Assembly: GCA_003820375.1 (NCBI GenBank)
Contig: RPQH01000009.1
Location: 1-64,000, forward strand
Direction: 5' to 3'
Source of the DNA: Ignavibacteriota bacterium
GTDB lineage: Bacteria; Bacteroidota; Ignavibacteria; Tepidaquicellales; OLB5
Length of the DNA: 64,000 nt
Below, piece by piece: positions 46,115-53,262 of the stretch (positions within the stretch are counted from its first letter, which is position 1; the number at the start of each line of letters is the position of its first letter). The notes beneath the pieces were generated by a model. That model did not search any database. It had not been told where the DNA came from and was given only the letters and a program-made list of their open reading frames with translations. Both the position numbers and the translations under genes were made by a program.

Positions 46115-47179
46115 ATGAACGTTACTCTAAGCACATTGCCTTCTCAGGCAGAAATGACAAAAGCAGTTTACAGCAAGGATTCTACTTATGATGGCATTTT
46201 TTATGTAGCGGTAAAATCAACCAGCATATTTTGCAAGCCCTCGTGTTCAGCACGCAAGCCGCTGGAAAAGAACATCGAGTTCTATGGTGCTGCAAAGGAA
46301 GCTTTATTTGCCGGTTACCGTCCCTGCAAACGATGCAAGCCGCTTGAGCAAAACGGCTCTCAGCCGGAGTGGGTTGATAAGCTCTTTGCATTGGTTGATA
46401 GTACCGGAAACCGGAAGATTCATGATTACGATATCCGTGAGCTGGGAATTGAACCTGCACGTGCAAGAAGATATTTCCTGAAAAATTACGGACTGACATT
46501 TCATGCTTACTGCAGAAGCAGGCGGCTTGGTGAATCACTTGCCCAGATACGTGAAGGTGAAAAAATTGATGATGTGGTTTTTACAAATGGGTACGAATCA
46601 CACAGCGGTTTCAGGGATGCGTTCACTAAATTGTTTGGTGCTCCCCCGGGGAAATCGAAGGATAAGGACTGCATCGTTACATCACTGATTGATACTCCGC
46701 TTGGACATATAATACTAGCGGCAACTTCAGAAGGATTGTGCATGTCAGAATTTACCGACAGGAGAATGCTTGAGTACCAGGTAAAAACTTTACGCAAATA
46801 CTTTAAGGCAGCAATTGTTCCGGGAAGCAATAAACACATCGAGCAGGCAAAGCTTGAGTTCAAGGCATATTTTGAAGGTAAGCTGGAGAGATTCAAAGTG
46901 CCGCTGGCTTATCCGGGTACGGAATTTCAGCAAAAGGTGTGGAATGAATTACAAAAAATCCCATACGGAACAACCATCTCATATGAAGAACTTGCCGACA
47001 GAACGGGACATCATGGAGCATGCAGAGCTGTTGGTACTGCAAACGGCATGAACAGGTTAGGAATAATTATCCCCTGCCACAGGGTTGTAAACAAAGGCGG
47101 CAAGCTTGGCGGCTATGGCGGCGGCTTGTGGAGAAAGCAATGGCTGCTTGAGTTGGAGCGGGGTCAGAAAAATCTTTAA
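46115..47179 (+). CDS. ada: bifunctional Ada protein (methylphosphotriester/O6-methylguanine repair and regulator)
   Basis: 354 residues, exactly the length of E. coli Ada. N-terminal zinc site Cys40, Cys44, Cys71, Cys74 (FCKPSC, PCKRC), with Cys40 as methyl acceptor from DNA phosphotriesters. The AraC-type HTH is at about 100-180 (IRELGIEPARARRYFLKNYGLTFHAYCRSRRLGESL...). The MGMT domain follows with Cys321 in IIPCHRVV. It removes methyl groups from DNA and, when methylated at the N-terminal Cys, usually activates its own gene and others in the alkylation response. No alkB or alkA is adjacent. Confidence 0.95.
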   Translation: MNVTLSTLPSQAEMTKAVYSKDSTYDGIFYVAVKSTSIFCKPSCSARKPLEKNIEFYGAAKEALFAGYRPCKRCKPLEQNGSQPEWVDKLFALVDSTGNRKIHDYDIRELGIEPARARRYFLKNYGLTFHAYCRSRRLGESLAQIREGEKIDDVVFTNGYESHSGFRDAFTKLFGAPPGKSKDKDCIVTSLIDTPLGHIILAATSEGLCMSEFTDRRMLEYQVKTLRKYFKAAIVPGSNKHIEQAKLEFKAYFEGKLERFKVPLAYPGTEFQQKVWNELQKIPYGTTISYEELADRTGHHGACRAVGTANGMNRLGIIIPCHRVVNKGGKLGGYGGGLWRKQWLLELERGQKNL

Positions 47180-47303
47180 TTGCAATCCCGAAAATTGAAT
47201 ATACTTTTTAATTGCTAGCTTGAAAATGCTTATTCATTAAAATTGCGAGCTCAAAAATTATAAAAGAATTTTTTTATTGAATGGAGAATTACATGCTTGG
47301 GAG

Positions 47304-47837
47304 AACTGGTTCCCCCTTTCGAAGGGGGTTAGGGGGATGATTTTTTCAGGTAAGCCGGAAATTTTCTTTTACTCCGGTATTTGTTATTTAATACTTGAGG
47401 ATGTTTTTTCTCATATTCTTCAATCCATACTTCTATAGTCTTTCTTGTTGCATCTATATCTGCTGCTACATCGGTATCTTTAAATCTTAATAAAGTATAT
47501 CCCTTTGCGATTAATTCTGTTTCTTTTTTCTTATCTTTTAGTTTTGTTTCCTCCCATTCATGAGTAGCACCATCAGTCTCTATAAATAACATCAACTCTT
47601 TACAAAAAAAATCGCCTATGTAACCCAAGATTGATCGTTGTCTGTGAAATTGGTATCCAAGTTTTCTTCCTTTTAATATTTCATTCCAAAGTAAAAATTC
47701 AGCGAAAGTAGAATTCCGTCTGTTTTCTTTTGCATATTCCCGAAGGTATTTATTATAGTAATTATTGTAATGATCTTTATTCATCTGTTAATTGCAGTTA
47801 TCATCCCCCTAGCCCCCTTCGAAAGGGGGAATCAGTT
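47304..47837. mobile_element. DUF559 nuclease gene bracketed by 38-bp inverted repeats
   Basis: The left repeat (47304-47341) and the reverse complement of the right repeat (47800-47837) agree at 36 of 38 positions. Both contain the REP-like core TTCCCCCTTTCGAAGGGGG followed by TAGGGGGAT. The nuclease ORF fills the interior: its stop codon is inside the left repeat and its start is 15 bases from the right one. I see no target-site duplication (sequence beyond the repeats differs). The same core occurs at 57775 and 59539 without the nuclease. This looks like a mobile or REP-mobilising unit of about 534 bases. Confidence 0.6.
47329..47784 (-). CDS. DUF559 (VSR-fold) endonuclease-like protein
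   Basis: 151 residues. The pattern STFAEFLLWNEILKGRKLGYQFHRQRSILGYIGDFFCKELMLFIETDGATHE is the DUF559 domain, a relative of very-short-patch-repair (Vsr) and restriction nucleases. The acidic active-site residues fit Asp in IGDFF and Glu/Asp in IETDG. RFKDTDV is the usual C-terminal segment. The last residues KSSP come from the flanking repeat. Its substrate is not known. It is enclosed in 38-bp inverted repeats, which suggests a role in mobility rather than in repair. Confidence 0.82.
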   Translation of the reverse strand: MNKDHYNNYYNKYLREYAKENRRNSTFAEFLLWNEILKGRKLGYQFHRQRSILGYIGDFFCKELMLFIETDGATHEWEETKLKDKKKETELIAKGYTLLRFKDTDVAADIDATRKTIEVWIEEYEKKHPQVLNNKYRSKRKFPAYLKKSSP

Positions 47838-48005
47838 CCACTGTAAATCAAAAAACTCCGAACAATTGTAAATATGATGTGTATATTAATAATGCTATTC
47901 CCCCTAACCCCTAATAAAGAGAACTTGTTTTTCGATTCAATGTAATTTTCAACTAATAAAATATTTCCAACCTTCAATTCCCAACTTTCAACTTTCAACC
48001 TGCAA

Positions 48006-48653
48006 CTACTTAAGACTTCTTAAAAACTTATTATACACCGGGAAGAGCGCAAATATATCTTCCTTCTTTACTTCAATTGGAGGAAAGTTTCTTGAGTTAT
48101 CGGAATAGAAAATGAAATCCCCGTCCTTCTTATACATCATTCTTTTTATCAATCCCATAGTTGTATCGGGTGAGCTTTTGTATGAAACAAGAACGACGGA
48201 ATGCTCCTTCACGGGACCGGTTGCCTGGTGGCATATTAATACATCACCCGGCATTATGGTTTGTGCCATGCTCATTCCCTGTGCCGATACTGCGAACGGA
48301 TTGAGCAAATGTTTTATATCAAACACCTCGATGTATTTATTTGCATTTGATATGAACTGAATAGCAGGCACTCCGCACGGTACTTCAGAAAGTATCGGGA
48401 TAATCCTGCTTCTGGATTTATCGGCAAATATGGGTTCATCAGGCAGCATATTCCCATCACCTGAGATAAGCCAGTTGATATTAACATAATCCTGCAATTT
48501 TTCAAGCAACTCAGTTCCGGGCAGTCTCTGCCCGTTTATATACTTGTAAATCGCCTGCACTTTCATATCCCACAGCTTAGAAAGCCCCTGGATTCCCCCT
48601 AAGTGCTTATCAGCAACATCTTTTAACCTGTTTCCGAAGACTTCTCTTTCCAT
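48006..48653 (-). CDS. phage-type repressor (HTH plus S24/LexA-like peptidase)
   Basis: 215 residues. The N-terminal helix-turn-helix (about 18-48: LSKLWDMKVQAIYKYINGQRLPGTELLEKL) and the C-terminal S24 peptidase domain identify a CI/LexA-type repressor. The serine in AQGMSMAQTIMPGD and the lysine in GLIKRMM form the catalytic dyad, and CGVPAI... is a cleavage-region-like segment (alternative: Ala-Gly site not clear). Such repressors cleave themselves after DNA damage, so they switch on phage genes. It reads away from the early-like genes at 50.85 kb and lies between the DUF559 unit and HipBST. It is a candidate switch for the particle operons, but no operator comparison is possible here. Confidence 0.85.
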   Translation of the reverse strand: MEREVFGNRLKDVADKHLGGIQGLSKLWDMKVQAIYKYINGQRLPGTELLEKLQDYVNINWLISGDGNMLPDEPIFADKSRSRIIPILSEVPCGVPAIQFISNANKYIEVFDIKHLLNPFAVSAQGMSMAQTIMPGDVLICHQATGPVKEHSVVLVSYKSSPDTTMGLIKRMMYKKDGDFIFYSDNSRNFPPIEVKKEDIFALFPVYNKFLRSLK

Positions 48654-48783
48654 ATTATTATTTTATAAATTATTAAAAATCTTATTTTTATAGTAATTCC
48701 ATAATTAAACAATAGTATTACTTACAAATATAATATATTAAACAAAAGAACACAAGAGGAAGTTCAAGAAAAATGAAGAAAAT

Positions 48784-48914
48784 AGAGTTCTTAGAGTTCT
48801 TATAGTTCTTAGAGTTCTTATAGTTCTTAGAGTTCTTATAGTTCTTAGAGTTCTTAGAGTTCTTAGAGTTCTTAGAGTTCTTAGAGTTCTTAGAGTTCTT
48901 AGAGTTCTTAGAGT
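48784..48914. repeat. tandem nonamer array (GTTCTTAGA type)
   Basis: About fourteen 9-base units of gttcttaga or gttcttata follow one another with very little variation. It is the longest and cleanest array of this class. It sits between the repressor and HipT genes, in a 308-bp gap that has no gene. Confidence 0.92.
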
Positions 48915-48961
48915 TACGTAAAGATTGAATACAATTCAGATTTATCCGATTACAAAAATTG

Positions 48962-49903
48962 CTAAAGATTTAACCTGTTTGCACGCTCTTCAATAAGTTT
49001 TTTATATTCTTTTACCATGTATTCAGATAAAAATCCTTTATCTAAAAAATCTAACATTAATGGTACATATTTTTTGAATTCATCAAAAGTATTAGTAATT
49101 ACCTTATCATTAATTCCAAGATTACGTGCGAATGTTATAAAATCATTTTTGGTGAAATTGCTTTTCTTATCATTTAATGATAAAGCCATTTCTTCTTTAT
49201 CTTCCGGAATCACTAGTTTTGAAGGAAGTAAATCATATGCGGGTGATAGTTTAATTTGACCAGGTATTTCAGTTATAAGAGAAAAATTCTTAGGATACAT
49301 ATCTGCGTTCCCAGTAAGAAAAAAGAAAATTGTTCTTTCAAAATATAGTAATATATCAATTCCCGGAAAATCTGAATATTTCAAAATGGTTTTTCCAATT
49401 TTTTCCATTGAAGTATGATATTTATTTTCTGTATATGTTTCACTTAATTGACAAAGGTCTTCTACAGCAATTTTTTTTCCTTTGTATCTATCAAATCTTC
49501 TGGTCAAATATACAAGCTCCCCAGATTTTAATCTTAAAAGTCCATGTTCAGCTGTTTTAATTTTACATAAAGATGCAAGATGCATAGTTATATCTTCAAG
49601 CTCTACAATCTGTGGGTATAAAGCTTGAGGCGGTTTCAAAATAAACTCACTCAATTCGATACTTGGAACTAATGATTTATTCTCTATATGCAATAAGACT
49701 TTTGGTTGAACACCTGGTATAGAAATACCAGACTTAATGTTTACATTTGATAAATTTACAATATCATTAAATTGATATTCAAATTTTGGGTAGAAATTTT
49801 TTCCGAAAAGTTTATTGCAACATTTAACATGAGCATCTTCAATAAAAGACCTAATATCATTTATAGGTTTATAACATAATAAACATTTTGATAAATTATT
49901 CAT
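48962..49903 (-). CDS. hipT: HipT-like kinase toxin of a tripartite HipBST system
   Basis: 313 residues. The N-terminal region has a zinc-finger-like start (CLLCYKPI...HVKCC). The glycine-rich loop segment is SGISIPGVQPKVLL with Ser61 in the autophosphorylation position. The catalytic loop is GNADMYPKNFSL (Asp201, Asn206) and the Mg-binding Asp is in SPAYDLLPS (Asp224). HipA-family kinases stop translation by phosphorylating a tRNA synthetase (HipT: TrpS; HipA: GltX). Here the kinase lacks the HipA N-terminal domain, which is instead a separate protein upstream (HipS). The stop of hipS and the start of hipT share the A of ATGA-type overlap (49903). S-x-S, the second phosphorylated serine of E. 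coli HipT, is replaced by S-I-P. Confidence 0.88.
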   Translation of the reverse strand: MNNLSKCLLCYKPINDIRSFIEDAHVKCCNKLFGKNFYPKFEYQFNDIVNLSNVNIKSGISIPGVQPKVLLHIENKSLVPSIELSEFILKPPQALYPQIVELEDITMHLASLCKIKTAEHGLLRLKSGELVYLTRRFDRYKGKKIAVEDLCQLSETYTENKYHTSMEKIGKTILKYSDFPGIDILLYFERTIFFFLTGNADMYPKNFSLITEIPGQIKLSPAYDLLPSKLVIPEDKEEMALSLNDKKSNFTKNDFITFARNLGINDKVITNTFDEFKKYVPLMLDFLDKGFLSEYMVKEYKKLIEERANRLNL

Positions 49904-50232
49904 TATGCTTCACTTTCTATTCTTTCAATATGAACTGCTCCTATACTATCTTTACAAACAGATAATAATAATTTCATTAAATCACGATCTGGGACTTTCC
50001 AGCTATGTGAAGCTTTTTTTAATAAGTCTCCTTCAGGCAATAGACCATCAAAAAAAGGAAGGAAATGATTGTTACTATATGCTTCTTTTCTAAGTGGTAA
50101 TGTTAGACTGATAGGTGGATTTTTTTCTTTTAAATAATTAAAATCATAGGTAAAAGAAAATCCATCTTCGTCTTGCAATACTATTCCAGCAAATATATTT
50201 CGAAAATATACTTTTCCTTTTCTATCTATCAT
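49903..50232 (-). CDS. hipS: HipS-like antitoxin (HipA N-terminal domain as separate protein)
   Basis: 109 residues. The motif RNIFAGIVLQDEDGFSFTYDFNYLKEKNPPISLTLPLRKEAYSNNHFLPFFDGLLPEGD is the HipA N-terminal subdomain 1 (couple_hipA). In HipBST systems it is a separate antitoxin that blocks the kinase, while HipB acts as DNA-binding part. It overlaps HipB by 11 bases and HipT by one base, so the three are translated together. Confidence 0.87.
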   Translation of the reverse strand: MIDRKGKVYFRNIFAGIVLQDEDGFSFTYDFNYLKEKNPPISLTLPLRKEAYSNNHFLPFFDGLLPEGDLLKKASHSWKVPDRDLMKLLLSVCKDSIGAVHIERIESEA

Positions 50233-50440
50233 GGTTAACAGAATTATTAATTTTTCCTGGTACTAATTGATGTCCAAACAAATAGAGTACCTGATTAACT
50301 TTATCAATTCTTAAAGTTTTCTTTCCACTTTCTAACTCTTTAATAAACCGTATTCCAACCCCAGCTTTTTTGGATAATTCAACTTGTGTTAATTCAAAAC
50401 TTTTTCTTTGTTTTCTAATAAATTTAGAAATTACATTCAT
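50222..50440 (-). CDS. hipB: HipB-like XRE-family antitoxin/repressor
   Basis: 72 residues, a single XRE helix-turn-helix (FIRKQRKSFELTQVELSKKAGVGIRFIKELESGKKTLRIDKVNQVLYLFG). First gene of the hipBST operon; it should bind its own promoter region. The palindrome TACCCT-tt-AGGGTA starts 14 bases upstream of its start codon and is a good operator candidate. It lacks the C-terminal extension of E. coli HipB. Confidence 0.87.
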   Translation of the reverse strand: MNVISKFIRKQRKSFELTQVELSKKAGVGIRFIKELESGKKTLRIDKVNQVLYLFGHQLVPGKINNSVNHDR

Positions 50441-50453
50441 TTTCTTATTTTAA

Positions 50454-50467
50454 TACCCTTTAGGGTA
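50454..50467. promoter_or_regulatory. candidate HipB operator palindrome
   Basis: TACCCT-TT-AGGGTA, arms perfectly complementary, just upstream of hipB. E. coli HipB binds TATCC-N8-GGATA, a similar arm design with a longer spacer. Confidence 0.5.
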
Positions 50468-50757
50468 CTAATTTAATATATCTTTTCTGAAAACGCAAGT
50501 ATATGTTTATTTAAGCAGAAGCTCTGTTAACCCGGTTAAGAATAATTTCCTTTTATTTTTGTCGTATTTCAATTTCACATTGTCTCTCCTATCTCATATA
50601 AATCAATCAAATTACGCTCTTTATTTGTCTCTTTTTTCTGCATTTTTTATCCCTTAACATATGTTACAGCTATAGGGATAAATATTTCCCCTAAAATATT
50701 TTTATTGCGAAAATAACATATATTTAAATATTTTTACTCATTTGTATAATTTGGGTA
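50468..50757. promoter_or_regulatory. divergent control region between hipBST and early-like genes
   Basis: No gene is seen. Two near-palindromes stand out: TTAACC-CGGTTAA (50527-50539) and TTTATCCC...GGGATAAA (50647-50682), either of which could be a repressor site. The region separates the minus-strand hipBST operon from the plus-strand early-like genes. Confidence 0.4.
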
Positions 50758-50788
50758 TTGACAAATCTTCCCAACTGTATTATATTTG
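50758..50788 (+). promoter_or_regulatory. promoter of the early-like genes
   Basis: TTGACA (50758-50763), 17-base spacer and TATATTTG (50781-50788) match TAnnTTTG. The same design, including the spacer length, precedes the two particle operons. An imperfect inverted repeat (TGTGTTA...TAATACACA, about 50811-50831) lies between this promoter and the first start codon. Confidence 0.65.
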
Positions 50789-50850
50789 CAGTGTCGGGAA
50801 TTATACGATTGTGTTAATCAATAATACACAGTAATTAAACAAATGAGTAA

Positions 50851-51333
50851 TTGAAAATGATTAAGTTAAGAAATAAAAAGGAGCATTTATTAAGTAAAAT
50901 TATGGATATTAATTTGATATCTAAAAATATTGCCGTACCCAATTCTTCAATCAGGGGTAAAATTTCTGAAAATGATATTGAATTAAGAAATGTTACTGAA
51001 GATGATATTGAATTGATAGTGTACAGCTTTCTTATTCATGAACGCAGCAAACTGCCAAGATTAAAACCCAGGGATGAGCGTTATATTATCTTCCGGGTAC
51101 ATGATGAAATGCTGATTGTAACTGAGTTCTCACCTCTCTATATGCTTCAATATGTGGATAAGGTAAAGGTTACAAAAGAATACTTCGTTAACGGAAATAT
51201 TGAATCGGAAGATACCGATGAATACGTTGAGCCTGATCTGAATGATATTAACGACAATCATATTATAAAGTGGTTACTTGATAATCAACATTTATGGGCA
51301 AAGGAGGTTGTTCAATGTTTGCAGCGGGCTTAG
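50851..51333 (+). CDS. unknown protein, first early-like gene
   Basis: 160 residues from a TTG; ATG at 50857 gives 158 and is equally possible. It has no signal peptide or membrane helix. It is acidic in the C-terminal third (SEDTDEYVEPDLNDINDNHI) and has a conserved-looking RDERYIIFRVHDEMLIVTEFSPLYML. No family is recognised. It follows the TTGACA-N17-TATATTTG promoter and overlaps a 36-codon gene with a strong ribosome site. Confidence 0.6.
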   Translation: MKMIKLRNKKEHLLSKIMDINLISKNIAVPNSSIRGKISENDIELRNVTEDDIELIVYSFLIHERSKLPRLKPRDERYIIFRVHDEMLIVTEFSPLYMLQYVDKVKVTKEYFVNGNIESEDTDEYVEPDLNDINDNHIIKWLLDNQHLWAKEVVQCLQRA

Positions 51334-51425
51334 AAGACTGGATAAATGCTGTTGCACAATATCATGTTCAGAGATCAAAGGCATCGTTTAATTATTATGC
51401 GGAATATACTGTGTATCTGAATTGA
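51315..51425 (+). CDS. 36-residue small protein
   Basis: Starts at ATG with AAGGAGG 7 bases upstream, the best ribosome site in the area, and overlaps the preceding gene by 19 bases. It encodes a short helical peptide (MFAAGLEDWINAVAQYHVQR...). Function unknown. The strong initiation signal is the main reason to accept it. Confidence 0.5.
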   Translation: MFAAGLEDWINAVAQYHVQRSKASFNYYAEYTVYLN

Positions 51426-51433
51426 TGATAAGT

Positions 51434-51487
51434 GATTGCAGATTGCAGATTGCAGATTGCAGATTGCAGATTGCAGATTGCAAATTA
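51434..51487. repeat. tandem heptamer array (GATTGCA type)
   Basis: Seven near-perfect units of gattgca. Same unit, reversed, as the array upstream of the decoration gene. It lies in the gap before the RuvC-like gene. Confidence 0.92.
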
Positions 51488-51577
51488 CAAATTTAAAATT
51501 ATTGTTCTTACAAAAATATTTTACTTATTAAGCGAATGCTGCTTTTCCTGATCGCATAAAAAAGTTTTTTTACAAAG

Positions 51578-52003
51578 ATGCTTTACATAGGAATTGACAC
51601 CGGTGACGATACCGGTTTCGCTGTATGGAACAGCGATAAACGAAAGCTGGAATCTGTTTTTTCTGTTGATTTCTGGCAATGCATTTCAAACATCAGTAAT
51701 TACTCAAAAAGATGCAGCGACTTAATGGTGATTATGGAAGCACCTGCACCAAAAAATGTTCTTTTAAATAAAGACAGCAATATTGATTCAAATGTTATTC
51801 GGCGGAATTCTAACTCTTATATTTCTGCAAAGCGTGATGCTATTCTGATATCCGGATATTGCGAGCAAAACAATATCAGGTATAAACACATCAAATTATG
51901 CAGCAGTAAGTGGTCTCCTGCTTATTTCAGGCAATTGACCGGAATTAAAGCCAGAACAAGCCGGACTTCCATCAATGCTGTCAGGTTGGTTTGGGGAATG
52001 TGA
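51578..52003 (+). CDS. RuvC-like RNase-H-fold protein, possible Holliday junction resolvase
   Basis: 141 residues. The start YIGIDTGDDTGFAVWN gives the first catalytic Asp of the RuvC/RNase H fold, and the second acidic residue is in VIMEAPAPKN (EAP). The last acidic motif (D-A-x, usually RDAxRL) is replaced by SINAVRLVWGM. That position may be Asn here, so the protein may be inactive or bind DNA without cutting. Phage-encoded RuvC-like enzymes are usually 130-160 residues, consistent with this size. It sits in the early-like block. Confidence 0.65.
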   Translation: MLYIGIDTGDDTGFAVWNSDKRKLESVFSVDFWQCISNISNYSKRCSDLMVIMEAPAPKNVLLNKDSNIDSNVIRRNSNSYISAKRDAILISGYCEQNNIRYKHIKLCSSKWSPAYFRQLTGIKARTSRTSINAVRLVWGM

Positions 52004-52095
52004 CCTGGTTATCCTGAATATTTTTCCAATTCCAAATAATTTATTTAATTAAATCAGCCATGAATTTTTTTATGAAATATTAAATAATTATAACA

Positions 52096-52281
52096 ATGAG
52101 TTTATTAAACACTGCCCGGGATAATAAAGTCACTGAAGATGTGCTTCAGCGTATTAAACAAATAATTAACGATACAGGATACGGGAAAATATTTATCAAC
52201 ATTGTGGACCATGAAGTTAAAACTATTGAGCATACTATAACAAAAGTTTTTAAGAAAAAGAATAAAGAACGAGCCATATAA
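52096..52281 (+). CDS. small DUF2292 (YezD-like) protein
   Basis: 61 residues. The core VTEDVLQRIKQIINDTGYGKIFINIVDHEVKTIEHTITKVF matches the DUF2292 pattern (E-x-V-L-x-x-I..., G-x-I/V-x-I-x-V-x-D/H-x-x-V..I). Such tiny proteins are of unknown function, often near sulfur or stress genes. In this window it is among phage-like genes. Confidence 0.6.
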   Translation: MSLLNTARDNKVTEDVLQRIKQIINDTGYGKIFINIVDHEVKTIEHTITKVFKKKNKERAI

Positions 52282-52471
52282 GCTTATTAAGTTCTTTGAG
52301 TTCGTAGAGTTTGTAGAGAGTCTCCGGGACATTCTATTAATGAAATGAATTGTCCGTATCATCTCAGGGATTCCCGCTTTCGTGGGAATGACAAAAAAAA
52401 CTCGGGAATGCAACAGAGCGGAATGACAAGTATAATTAACAATTTTTATTAAATACTAATTTTATACAAAT

Positions 52472-53212
52472 ATGGAAACGGTTAAAACAGCTAATCAGGT
52501 AACGATTAAAAGGAATGGCAGAGAAGCCAATTTATCATCGAAACAACTGAAAGTTATTTACAAAGAAACACAGCTTTTCAATGACGATAAGCAAAAAATT
52601 CATGAAGAGTTTGATAAGCTTCTTTCACTGAGATGTGAAGAAAAGAGCGATTATAATTTTGATGCGTTGTTTGATTTCTGGAGTGAGGAAGGTTACAGCG
52701 TAAATGATGTGCTCGAGATGATTCACCTGGCTAAGTCACTTCCCAAAAAAGGACATACAAGGCTTGCAGCAGGCGACCTTGTTGCTGCATGGAAAAAGAA
52801 CCGTGAAAAAGCTATGGGCATAAGCTGGCAGGAATTTAATAAGGCATTCAAGGTGATGTGTGAACTGAACTTTGAATTAATGAACAGGGCAAGCCTGGAG
52901 CTTACCGGTGTCGGACTTCTTAACCATGAAGATAAAATGAAAACATTTGATTTTCTTAAAAAGCAGATGGATGCTATTGAGATTGAAAGAAGCAAAACCG
53001 AATACCAGAATAAAATGAACAATGACCGGGCTGTTGTAAACTGGAGAGAACGCGGTGAGCTGTCACTAAAAGCCGAGAAGATTCTTAATGATGTTAAGCT
53101 TGAACTGATTGACTGGTTTATTAAAACATATGAAAGACGCAAAACAATTAATCACCCATCCCCTGCCGGACATATTTATGAACTTAAAGAGAAGCTGGAG
53201 AAGGCCGCATAA
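52472..53212 (+). CDS. phage-type protein of unknown function
   Basis: 246 residues, mainly helical, without signal peptide. The segment FDALFDFWSEEGYSVNDVLEMIHLAKSLPKKGHTRLAAGDLVAAWKKNREKAMGISWQEFNKAFKVMCELNFELMNRASLELTGVGLLNHEDK has a conserved-looking order, but I do not recognise a family. Upstream of it are truncated nonamers (about 52285-52320: ttaagttctttgagttcgtagagtttgtagag). Part of the early-like block by position. Confidence 0.6.
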   Translation: METVKTANQVTIKRNGREANLSSKQLKVIYKETQLFNDDKQKIHEEFDKLLSLRCEEKSDYNFDALFDFWSEEGYSVNDVLEMIHLAKSLPKKGHTRLAAGDLVAAWKKNREKAMGISWQEFNKAFKVMCELNFELMNRASLELTGVGLLNHEDKMKTFDFLKKQMDAIEIERSKTEYQNKMNNDRAVVNWRERGELSLKAEKILNDVKLELIDWFIKTYERRKTINHPSPAGHIYELKEKLEKAA

Positions 53213-53262
53213 TAATATTTTTAAGAAGATTTCTGTAATGTCTGTAACACTACATTACAATA

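Noticed and set aside
45859-46896. Several frames overlapping ada on both strands
   Set aside because: They overlap the Ada gene in other frames and have no domains or ribosome sites.
47801-47998. 65-codon frame reading through the right inverted repeat
   Set aside because: Its sequence is built mainly from repeat-derived codons (FRRGLGG end) and has no ribosome site.
48784-48914. Array that could be mistaken for a CRISPR
   Set aside because: Units are only 9 bases, contiguous, with no unique spacers and no cas genes nearby. It is a simple tandem array.
50222-50440. Classical two-gene HipBA
   Set aside because: The HipA N-terminal domain is a separate 109-residue ORF, and the kinase lacks it. 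This is the HipBST layout, not HipBA broken by a frameshift, because both ORFs have starts and overlaps.
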